Part shown: one piece after another, positions 9,770 to 20,859 of the stretch
Numbering within the stretch: the first letter of the stretch is position 1
How the letters are laid out: each line of letters opens with the position of its first letter
DNA from: Symsagittifera roscoffensis
Taxonomy: Eukaryota > Xenacoelomorpha > Acoela > Convolutidae
NCBI RefSeq assembly: GCF_963678635.1
Contig: NC_087066.1
Location: 65,881,277-65,945,276 of the forward strand
DNA length: 64,000 nt
Reading direction: 5' to 3'
Position numbers and translations under genes: made by a program
The notes under the pieces: generated by a model
The model's input: the letters and a program-made list of their open reading frames with translations, nothing else
Told to the model about the DNA's origin: nothing
Databases searched by the model: none

Positions 9770-11969
9770 ATGAGACGGAGCAGGGTACCGGTGGCTGAAA
9801 AAAGATCTACAGAATCAAAGACGAAATATAACTCGTCGCTACGTAAAACGACATCTATGGGCCCAAAAGTAACAAGGAAGAACTTTTCAGTTAGCATGGT
9901 CAACACGAGGAGTAATACGGAGAACAAAACAAAAGAAGGCATGGAAGGGAAACAAGCAGAACCCGCCATCGAGATTGACCTAGAGATACCGGACCAGAGT
10001 GTGGATGAGGTGGAGAAGAAGACGACGGAGTCAACACCGATACCGAATACAGAAGAACCAAATCCAAAGTCCATGGAGTTCTCGCCGATAGACACTGTGG
10101 AAGACACAACGAGCAACACGCCAGAAACGGTAGAGGACGAGTCTCAAGCAAAAAGAACGTCCTTTACTGAAAGGTTGGCAATGATGGTCGGGATGAAATT
10201 AAGGGACGTAGTGACGGAGGAACCGAAATTTGAGAAAGGCAAAACATTCGGAACAGTTTCCACGAAAACAACAGACACCAACCAAAACGAAGACCAGGTG
10301 AGACCGGGAGCAGCAGCCAACAACGGGTCAACATCTGACCATGAAACAATTTCTCTCGAACTGGGCAATCTGAGGGCGAGGCTAGATCAGATCGACAAGA
10401 GACTAAAGCACAGCGAGGAGGATAGAGATGTGATAAAGAAAGAATTAAGATACAACAAACATGAGTACCTGGACAGCTATTTCAATCTAGCGCAAGCGAC
10501 AGAGGAAAAGCTTCAGCAGATGTCGGACAAGGTAGATACCACTGATGGAGAGCGAGACAAGAACATCAAAAAAGACATGCAAGAAATGAAGCAACGATAT
10601 GACGCAGTGAATAGCCAATTGGGGAGTTTGGAAACGAGAATGGACACAAGGAGTAGGGACCAGGCTGAGAGTTTATGTGCAATACAGGCAAAACTAGACG
10701 CCATCTTGAGGAACTCTACGACACAGGACAGGCCGGCAATGGAGCGAACGCAAGGCAATAGAGTTGACTTCGTGGAACCACAATGGAACAAACGGCAATC
10801 AACACCGTTACCAATACCCCGGGATGCCACGAGTACAGCACCGGGGGGGGGCAAAGCGATTATGAAAAGTGGAACAGCAAACACAACGAGTGGTCCAGGG
10901 GACTCCACGACTCACAACAACGTGGGACCGGATGTCATGACGTGGGCAAGCCCCTGGGAAATGATGAACAGGACACTAGAAGCCTTCGCCACAAGGAACA
11001 CCGACTCGAGTGACAGAGGAAGCAACAAATCCAGGAAAACTTTCAAAAAACCGAAAGAATTCAAGGATGATTCAGATGGATGCATTGACACTTGGGTAGA
11101 AGTCATGAGGTTGCACTTGGAACAAGACAACTTGAACGATGAGAGGCAAGCATGCACAGCGATACTCAGCAACTTGGAAGGCACGGCATTTAAAATGCGT
11201 GGTTGCTAAGAAGGAAGAGGAACGCGACACTGAGGATAAAATCTTCGAGATATTGTTGAATCGATTCGGGTCAGGCATGAAGGGTCATCAAGCAATGATG
11301 CGATTTGAAAAGAGAAGGCAAAGGGACGATCAATCGATAGACAGGTTCCTAGATGATCTTGAGAGCTTGAGAAAGAGGAATGACCCGGAAGAGTTCACCA
11401 ATAGAAGAAACTTTAGCATCGCCTCAAAGTTCATTGATGGGGTAAAGAGTGATGACTTGAGAACAATGTTAGCAACATATTATACATTGTCGAAAGACAA
11501 TACCGACTCCAGAAGAGAAGAGACAGAAGTCGAGAGAGTACATGCTAATGAAGCCCAAGAAGTACTCATATTCAGTTAACAGGAAAATGCAGGGGGGAGC
11601 CAACCACAAAGGTCGTCATGGTACAAGCCCAGAGATGACATCGACAAACGTAGATCATGCGCAAATTGCGGGTCAGCTGATCATCACGTGGCAGACTGCA
11701 CAACATACAAGCAGGGCATGAAGAGTCTGGGGTACGCACCAGATGGAGAGGACATGAGCCAGATGGAAGAACACGAGCACTATAGTGGCTTAATCATCAA
11801 GATAGGTGCAAGATGCTTCTTCTGCAATCAGGAGGGGCACTTTAGGATGGATTGTCCTTTGTTTTGAGAGGCGGTCAAGAACCAGAGTCACTCCAAACAT
11901 AAATTGGCATTAGCGGCGGTGCAGAATCAGCGAAATAGACAAACCGAGTTTGAAGCAATAAAAACTTAG
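9770..11969 (+). pseudogene. gag: gag of copy A (degraded)
   Basis: The start ATG at 9770 is supported by the matching ATG of copy C at 59780. The N-terminal ~190 residues are acidic and low-complexity; residues ~190-310 form a heptad-rich coiled coil; the capsid region follows from ~10960. Lesions: one extra base near 11190 that truncates the first frame at 11209, two bases lost near 11510, and TGA at 11865-11867 straight after the second knuckle where C and D have Trp. CCHC knuckles lie at 11658-11699 and 11814-11855. The step from capsid frame to nucleocapsid frame is -1 and falls on a G-GGG-GGA heptamer at 11592-11598, shared with copy C and discussed separately. Confidence 0.85.
11592..11598 (+). 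promoter_or_regulatory. Candidate -1 ribosomal slippery heptamer G-GGG-GGA (copy A)
   Basis: In the capsid frame the codons read CAG GGG GGA, placing the heptamer in the canonical X-XXY-YYZ register. The nucleocapsid frame is -1 relative to capsid. A GTCAT / ATGAC pairing lies about 20-45 bases downstream, a weak possible stem. The same arrangement is at 61610-61616 in copy C. In copy B one extra A upstream makes gag continuous. Confidence 0.45.
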
Positions 11970-12001
11970 AAGCACCGAGTACGGAACTGCCAACGAAGAC
12001 A

Positions 12002-15000
12002 GTGAAGGCGGTAACGCAGGCTAACAATGCGATAGAGGGCACGGCCAAGAATGCCCTAGAGATAAATTATGAGAAAGCGGCGTCAGAGGCGATCAACAAG
12101 GTGAAACAGGACCTAGCGACGAAGGAAATAGAGCAAAGGTTGAAGCAAGAAATCGACAGACAGAGATTGAATGAGACGCTAAGTTGCTCGGTGCCAGTGC
12201 CAGAAGCTGTAGCAGGGTCGAAAAAGAGTGGAAATTGCAACACTCTGAGAATGGTAACAGGAAAGCCATTTGGTATAACAAAAATCGGAGCCAGGATAAT
12301 GTCGATAATCACTGTAGGTGGACATGAAGTGACAAAGAACTTAAGTGAACCCAGCGATCAGACAGTACTGCACATTGACGTATACGCAGACTACTTGAGT
12401 GCGATAAGCCCACAGACGACATCTGGAGCCTTGAGGGCGCTACTCACGAGAGGTGGCAGCAAGTCGATCCGTGTGGACAACAGATATACAGAAACTTATG
12501 GTCCACATGAGGTGATGTTGAATATAGATGGGATAAACATCTGCACGAAAACAATGATAACATGCGATGCATATCTGGTGGGACAGATGTACGTGGGCAG
12601 AGAAGAATTAAAGGTGAGATCGATTGAACGCTGTGCCATGCTAGAGGATGATACAATGCACATTGGGACAGAGGCAGACGTATCAGCACATGTGCTGGAC
12701 ATAAGTGGCAAGAAGACTCACTTGCGTGGGTTACTCGATACTGGTGCGGTCTTGAGTGTAATACCAATCGAAACTTGGGAGCGAATGGGCTTTAACAAAG
12801 ATGACTCGATAGACTCGAGAATACGATTGTCAGCTGCTAACAAAGGGGCGCTGCGGGTGCTAGGCAGAACACCAATAATAGCCCTAAATCTGGGGGAACC
12901 CAATCTGTGGATGAGCTTTCTTGTAGTAGAAAACCTAGATGAGTCTGACCAATTCATTTTAGGCAGGGAATTCATCAGGAACTTCGACGTAACAATTGAT
13001 TTAAACAATGCGATGTTCAGGATAAGAAACCCGGATAGGAGGTACGCAATTAAACCGGTAAATTTAATAATAGCGAATGAAAATAAAGCATCGGTATTCT
13101 TGAGTAGGAGGGTGAGGCTAAAGGCGAAAGAAGCGGCAATCGTAAGCTTGCGAATGAAAAATTACAATGAACTAAGTGACAACAAGCAGGTATGCATAGT
13201 CCCGAACCCTAATAGTCAAAGTGCTGCTGTTTTAGGAAGATCCTTCTCGATAACCAAGAGCGGTCTCTGCGTCAGTGTCTTGTTGAATACTCTTGATATA
13301 CCCATCACGATACAGAGGGGGAGAAAGCTGGGATATGCTTTACCCGTTAAAACTCGATATGAAATGACTGAAAGTTCAAAACAAAATGAAGTCGTTGATT
13401 GTCCCAATCATAGGGACAAAATTTGTATCTTGAGACGATTGAAGAAAATAAAATGTTCATCGGGTCTTGTGAAATTACTTAAGTCAGAGACGGACGATGG
13501 GCTATCGGGCTGTTCGAACTTTCCGCAACGGCCCACACTCGTTGAAATGCAAATCGATAAACCGGTCCTGCCGGAGATCAAACACTTGAGGGGCAAGTTG
13601 ACGGAAGAACAGCTCGAGGCCATCAAGGGCGTACTAGAGCGGAACGAGAAGTTTTTTCGAGACATAAGGCAGATATCGGGTGTTGTAATTTTGTTGAGCA
13701 TCAAATGGAACTTGAAGAGAATGCGGTACCACACAGGGAGGGGGCGAGGCGCATGACCCCCCACAAATCAGAGGCATGTAGGAAAGAAATAGAAACATTA
13801 CTAGAGTATGACATGGTAGAACCATCCAAGTCACCGTGGGCGTGTGGAGTAGTGATGGCTAAAAAGAAAGGCGACCAATTGAGGTTTTGCTGTGACTTTC
13901 GGTATCTGAACTCCGTCACGGAGAAGGATGCCTATCCCATACCTAGGATTGACGAGATACTCTCGAAATTAGGTGACTCAAAATTTTTATACAACTCTTG
14001 ATTTAGGTTCGGCGTTCTGGCAAGTCCCGCTGAGGAAGCAAGACAGGGACAAAACAGGGTTCGCTTTCGAGTTGGGGCTGTTTCAATGGAAACGGATGCC
14101 GTTGGGCCTTTGCAATGCCACAGCCACTTTTCAACGGTTGATGGCACATGCACTGATAAGAGTGACAAAGAAGTACGGCAATCTGATAATGTGCTATGTG
14201 GAGGACGTGGTAATAGCGACGCCCACACTAGAAGACCATATCGAGCGTAAACCGTCAAAGTGCGAGATACTCAAGGATTCGATAAAATAATTGGGCAGAA
14301 TGGTGGACAGGCATGGCATCAGACCGGATCCAGATGCAGTGAAAGCAGTTCTAACTTGGAAATCGCCAAAAACGGAACATCAGTTGATGAGCTTCCTGCG
14401 TTTTGCGAACTACTACAGGGAATTCATCAAGGGCTATGCGGACAAGGTATACCCGATGCAACAGTTAATGAGACACAAAGGCAAGAAGTTCACGTGGAAC
14501 AACGCAGCAGAAGAATCATTCCAGAGAATATATGAAAGAGTTGTGCGAGGCACCGGTGCTGGGGATGCCAACGGAAAAAGGGATGTACGTGTTGGATACG
14601 GACGCGTCAGTAGTCGCGATTTCTGAAATTCTCCATCAAGAACAAGAATGGAACGGGAAGACAGTCTTAAGACCAATAGCATACGGAAGCAAAGTCTTGA
14701 GTGACACAGAAATGAAGTACGGGGCACCGAAAGCAGAGATGTTCGCGGTAGTTACTTTTGTCGAGAAAAACCGGGCATATTTAGACAGTGAACCGTTTAA
14801 GCTGCGGGTCGACAACAGGGCACTCAGCTGGCTGAGGACGTACTCGATGGACCAGAGCTACATTGGGAGATGGATAGTTCGCTTAGATGGTTACAACATG
14901 ATAATTGAGCATAGAACAAGGGACAAACATCAGAATGCCGATAGCTTGAGTAAGAAGCTTGGACAGGCCCGAGATTAAAGATGGCTTCTCCTTCATGGAC

Positions 15001-18000
15001 AAAGAAACGTATGACAGTCTCCCACTCACGAGATGGCTAGACAAGTCCGGCAAACCGATAGAGGATCATCACGAATTACCGGATGAGCCTCAGAAGAAAA
15101 CGATCTTGAAGAAGAAACGAGGGATACCGATAGAGATAATGCTCAAGTCAAAAATCGTGAGAGAGACGCTTAAGGCAAAATGTTATAATCTCAACCAGGT
15201 GGAAACGGGAGATACTCAGGTAGATGAAGACTTGTGGAGATTACTTGAGAAATTGTCAGATGATAAGCCCGTGAACGTAGGAAAAAATAGGGAGGAACCG
15301 GAAGTCACGATACTGCGAAGGAGTGAGACAGTTGGCATTGCAGACCCTCCAAGAGGAAGCGGCACTGATGGCAAAGAAGTCGTGCGGTCACTGGTTGACA
15401 AAATCATACTGATAACATACTTGAGCGGACTCAGGTTAGGAAGAAGAAAGTGGCGTTTAAGGAAGAAGCTGATCACCTGGGACTAGGTCAAGAGTCCGGG
15501 GAGTGGTCCACGTCCACGGAAGAAGAAGAAACCGGAGAAGAGAAATTGTCCGGGGAGCGTGAAGAATGGGATGAAGATTCGGAAAAGAGCAGCGATGATC
15601 AGGATAGTCTATGCATGATACTGGCGGAGGAGAAGATGAGACACCGCAACAGGGAGCCACAAACAGATCCCTCCTCAGGAACGTACAACTCGGATGAACA
15701 AGAAGTACAAGGAGGTGAAGAACTTGAGGAAATTGCGGTATCGAGGAAACCATTCAGGGAACTATCATGCAACTCAAATGTCAGAACAAATCTGGTGCCA
15801 GAAGATGATATGAAGATCGTGAAGAGGATACTATGCGTGAAGTTGAATGATGACATCCACAACCCTGGGGAAATGAATGGACAGATCATGGCACTAAAGG
15901 AACATGTCAAAGCAAGATATAGGCTGTCGGACCTGATAAGAGCCCAAAAGAATGACAAGATGACAAGTAACCTCTCCAAATGGATCCCAACGGGGTCCAA
16001 GGAGAAAGGGGAACTCGAAGAAGACAGCTACAAGATCTTGAGCCAGTTCTACAAAGAAAAGAAAGATTTACTCTATCACACAGCTGACGGGGTGGTAGCG
16101 TGCAAGAGAAAAGATGAGGAGAAGATATTACACAAGCACAACCTCATCATACTATCACAATTGTATCAGACGGAGGTGTTATTCAGATTGCACGATCAGA
16201 TGGGGCACCAGGGGATAGACAAAGTGCAACAGAGAATACTTCACAGGTTTGGTTGGCCAGGATTGAGGAAAGCTTGCGAGAGATGGGTGAATGCATGCCT
16301 GGCATGCCTGCAGGTAAAAGACCCCAGGAAGATGAAGATCCCACTCAAGTCCGTTGAGAGCTCGGAGCTCAACGAGATGGTGCAGATAGACCATCAAAAG
16401 ATCTGCTTGACGGAGTCGGGATATAACCAGATACTGGTTATAATAGATCTTTTCACAAAGTTGGCAGAAGCAGTTCCGTGTCAGACAGCCTCAGCAGAGG
16501 AGACTTGTGACCACCTCATAACGCATTGAATATCACGATACGGCTGTCCAATGATTTTTCAGTCAGAAAATTGCAAAGCCTTTGTGGGGGACTTGACAAA
16601 GAAGTTGATGAAGAGGTCACACATTGCTCAAGCACATTCGACAACCTACCATCCTCAGACCAACGGGCTGGTAGAGAGACAGAATAGAACGTTGGTGAAT
16701 ATGTTGAGGGTAAACTGCTCAAGATACATGACGGACTGGGATAAGTATCTGCCGCAAGTCATAGGGGCTTACAACAGTACGCAACACTCAACAACAGGCA
16801 TCAGTCCTTTCATGATGTTGACGGGCAGGGAGAGAGCAATGCCTCTGACATTCTTTTACCCGGAATACGAAGGGAAGAGGACGTCGCCTCAAGCTTACGT
16901 GAAAGAAGCGACCTGGAGACAGCAGGAGCTAAACGAACTCTGCAGGAGGAACACTGCGCAAGCACAAATGAGACAGCGCAGGAAATACGATAAAAAGATA
17001 TTACAGGCGAAGCCATATGAAGTGGGCCAATACGTGTGGATCTTCCAGAATGTCATACCGCCCAAAGGGACAAAGAAACTACTTAAGAAATGGAGAGGAC
17101 CATTCATGATAACGGAAGTACATCAACAAGGACGGTTCTACCGCTTGAGTACGGGGCGAGCAGCACATTCTGAAAATCTGAAGCCTCACTTCCCATCCCC
17201 AGAGGACTGGTGTATACCACAGGACATGGAGGGACTTGAGTACCTACTGGTGGAGCCAGCGTGTGAAGTGAACGAAAGAGGCACCAGAGAGAAAAATGAT
17301 GGCAACGAGAACTTGAGTTTGGACGACAATGAAAAGATAGAAGCGGACTCCGATAGAAGCGGCATGAGGTACAACAGGTACGAAGACGATTTCCTGATTG
17401 ATAAGATACAGCCCAATGACCTAAGTAAGGAGCTATTAAGTGTGGGCGAACTGGCAGCCGATGATGAATGGCAAATCATCAATGATAATGAACACTACCC
17501 ACAGGAAGACTACTCGACACCCGTACGGGAGACGGATCTGGAACAGAGCGAGATAGAGAGAAGGGAGAATACGAACTTGAGGATATTAGAATGGATGCGA
17601 GATGTCAAGAACGGAGGCGACGAAGGACAATGCATACAACAAGTTGAAGTATCAGCGGGAACGCACATGAAAACGGAAAAGCCCCTCTTCGGCTGGACAG
17701 CAACAGACAGGCCGCTCGAGATTCCACCAGACAGTTTGGACCCAGCACCATCGACGGGGACGTCGATAAATTTTTTTGTCCGGGGAGTAGGTGTAGGACT
17801 TACCCACACCGAAAGTTTGATGATAAAGAAACTCAGGGAAGTGGAAGAAACGAGCGGACTGGAACTAGATGGGGAGGAGGCTGAGCCTACCATAGGACGG
17901 AATTTCAACACGAAGTTTGAAATACCAAACGAATACTCGGAAACATCTTGATAACGGATAGTGACTTCATTCTGTCAGACAGGACTAGCGCAATCTGTAT

Positions 18001-18405
18001 CACGGCGGACATGAGTTTCAAATCAAGACTGGAGGCCGACTTCAAGAGAGAGTAACAGAACGTGGAGTTTCTGTTTAGACAGAGACCGGGGCTGGGAGGT
18101 ATGGCTGCGCTTCCACCATCAGTAGCACAAGTCCCAGGCAAATACCTGTGCTTCTTGGTGCCGAGGGTCAGCGAAAGGAACACGATCGATCCTGAACACG
18201 TGATGTTTGCACTAACGAAATGATCGAAAATGATCGAACGACTTCATGATCGAAAGAAGAATAACAGAGGTCTCAATGCCGGTCTACGACCCGAACAGGG
18301 GCAAACTGAGCCCAAGGGAGCTTATGCTATCCTAAACACGTGGTCTTCGCGGAAACGGAGATAATGGTACATCTGCACAAGAAATACTACCTGAGTATCG
18401 CCTAA
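12002..18405 (+). pseudogene. pol: pol of copy A (PR-RT-RNaseH-IN-macro, degraded)
   Basis: Protease Asp is at 12737 (DTGA). The frame breaks at about 13650, 13980, 14530, 14950 and 15480, with stops at 14288 and 16527. The RT active site reads YVED instead of YVDD (near 14200), and about 14 residues between the palm and KPSKCEI are deleted. In integrase the second catalytic Asp is replaced (QSENC for QSDNG, near 16560). The macrodomain-like tail (17947-18405) has a stop at about 18053 and several indels near 18220-18340. A and B are closer to each other than to D here. The copy cannot encode active enzyme, but its domain order is the same as D. Confidence 0.88.
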
Positions 18406-18907
18406 GTCGGGTACATGGGGGTCTTGAGTTGAGCATAAAGGGATCTCGAGTTAGGTGTTGGGGTACAGAACAGGTAAAAGGATCTTAAAGGTGATTGGAA
18501 TGACAATTAAATTTTAAATGATTGATGGTGCTAAAACATAAAATGAATCTGCATGCTTTTAGAAAACTTCCAATTGAACTATTTTAGTAGAACGAAAAGG
18601 AAAAGGTTTTAGCTATAGTGGCAGGGGGGGTTTAAGTTAGGAACACAGCTTGTTAGTCTAAAAATCAAGTGTTATTTTCATATTGACTTGGTCAAGTCAA
18701 ATTGACTACCCAACTACACTCAATTGAAAGAAAAGAAGTTCTTGAACGAACACACAAGTTGAACAACGCTTCAAGAAGTTAAATCTCAAGTACTCAAGTT
18801 GGTCCGCTAATACTCAAGTTGGTAAGGTAATTCTCAAAAGGTAAGGTAATTCTCAAGTTGGTAAGGTAATTCTCAAGTTGGTACGTGAGCAAGATCATTC
18901 AGAAATA
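18406..18907 (+). other. Spacer between pol and ORF3 of copy A with ~20-bp repeats
   Basis: About 500 bases without a gene. The last ~100 hold five imperfect units of CTCAAGTTGGTAAGGTAATT (18793-18885). GGTAAGGTAA resembles a 5' splice donor. Copy B has two such units at the matching place (about 41688-41745, reverse strand). Both arrays end ~20-40 bases before the ORF3 ATG. Confidence 0.7.
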
Positions 18908-20859
18908 ATGGCAGATCGATTTTGGAAGTCCATGCCCGCGGCTCTGAAGAAGCCCACGCTTGATGAGCTATAGAGACGCCTGAGGGATCTGGATTACACC
19001 CAAGTGGATGAGAGAATGGCGGTGATGCTGAACGCCATCCTTCAATTGGAAGAGCAGGGCGAATGCCGGGAGTCTGCAACCGAAGCGGTTCTAATGGTCG
19101 GCTACACCACTGAAGGAATATCCAACCAAGAGCAAACCAGATGGCTGTCCTGGAATGTGGATGGAGGAGTGAGGGGATTCGACTTGGCAAGGAGCCCTGG
19201 CTTGAGCAACAACACCGACTATGGCGCAGGGTAGTTCCCACTACCGATCAGACCATCAGCAAGATCAGCGGTCCAGAGCACGAGTAAGACACCATCGATG
19301 ACGCGAGCGCAACAAAAGGGAGAAGCGTATCCAGACCTCAGTACTCTGAAGAGAGAACTTGAGAGGACACAGAGGGAGAGGAAAAATGCGAACCTCGACG
19401 GGGATCAAGCGAAGCTCGAGAGAGATCTGGCGAATCTGGAGAGAGATCGAGCGGTCGTCGAAAAGGACCAAGCGCGGAGGGAACTTGATCTGCTGAAGGC
19501 CTAGCATCAGCAAGAACAAAGGGTGCGAGAGAACGCCGCGAATCGTGAACAGCTGAAGTCGGAACTTGAGAGAACCCAGCAACGACAGCGCGAGCTCGAT
19601 ATGCAAAAGGGAGCCAGGCACAAGGAGCGAATGGTTACCGGCTGAAGATCAGAGTCACGTATGTAGGTGGACGAAGCTCCCAGATGGAAGGGACAGTTTA
19701 ACCTTGACCGCGCGGCTCAGGAACATATGAATGAGGGTTTGGAGGTATGGATACCGACCGAGTCAACGTCCTCCCTGCGTGGCCTAGAGACACAACCGAT
19801 GCGTCCATTGATGGACGTCGCACTGCCTGGGTATACCCCGAGTTCAACCCCGAGCAGCAGTCAGGTGAGCGGCAGCTCGTCACGTCTGAAAGAATCGAAC
19901 GAGAGGCTACAACTAAGGAATCGCGAGAGTCCAGCAAGAGTGGAGCTACCCCCGACGTGGAGGGAGCAACCGATCAGGAGTGTGGTAATCTCAAGCTACA
20001 AGAAGAACACGGAGGGCAGGTACCACAGACACAATCGCATGGATTGGAGCACGGCACAAAGAGTCAGGAGGGATTGCTTCCATGACGCGGCTTGGGTGGA
20101 ATACCTCACGCAATCACGTGTACCAGAGGGGGCGGTCCATCTAATCATAGGGGACAGCCTGCTGCGGGTGCTGACACGGATTCAATCACATTGGCAAACG
20201 GGGATCTTGAGTTTCGCTGGAGCTGCGATGCCACAGATATTGGCGTCACTTGAGATGCTAGGGATGGCGAGAGTATATACGGTGACTCTAATGATCGGGA
20301 CGAATGACGTGTCCAGGGGGAGTCCAGGAAGGTGATGAAGCTACATGACAAGATGAGCTGCATCCTCGAGGAATTACGGATTCAAATGGATCCTGCCATT
20401 CTCACGGTGTGTACCATCCCCTACAACATGAAATCGGACCAGCACGCGATGGAAATGAGCACGAAGAAGCGAAACCTGAACGAAATATTCAGGCTAATAC
20501 ACCAAAGGAGTGTCCTTCCCGTTGGACTGCCAGACGTAGCCGAGCAGATGGAGCGATCTGTTTTCCCCGACGATGCATCCTCAGACGGGATCCACTTTGA
20601 CAGGAATAGGGGAGTGGAATGGTTGAATGATGTCTTCCAAAGGCACATAAGCGCGTTGGAGGCAGAATTGCTGGAGACTGCCCAATTCACATTCGGGCAC
20701 CTCCAAATCCACCTTTCCTTAACTCAAGAACTTTATCCAGTCGCCTGGGGGCGACGGCCGATTCTAGAGAAAGCTCGAGGAGCAGCCGGACCAGATTACC
20801 AGTTGCCGCGCCAATGGAGGCCGAGGAGGCAACGTCATCAACACCTCAGAGTTCGGTAG
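18908..20859 (+). pseudogene. ORF3 of copy A: helical N-terminus, coiled coil, SGNH/GDSL hydrolase (degraded)
   Basis: The start ATG at 18908 aligns with MADRFW in copy B. All parts lie in one ancestral frame of about 650 codons. The N-terminal ~110 residues are unrecognised but conserved (YTQVDERMAVMLNAILQLE). About 19330-19620 is a highly charged coiled coil with LERD repeats. The C-terminal part is an SGNH hydrolase: block I GDS (Ser codon 20157), block III GTND (Asn 20303), block V DGIHFD (Asp 20584, His 20593). Family members cleave esters or acetyl groups; the substrate here is unknown. Lesions: TAG near 18972, a stop near 19232, TAG at 19502, TGA near 19642, and a one-base insertion after GTND. 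Copy B is broken elsewhere, so a working ancestor is likely. ORF4 starts at 20814 inside its end. Confidence 0.75.
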
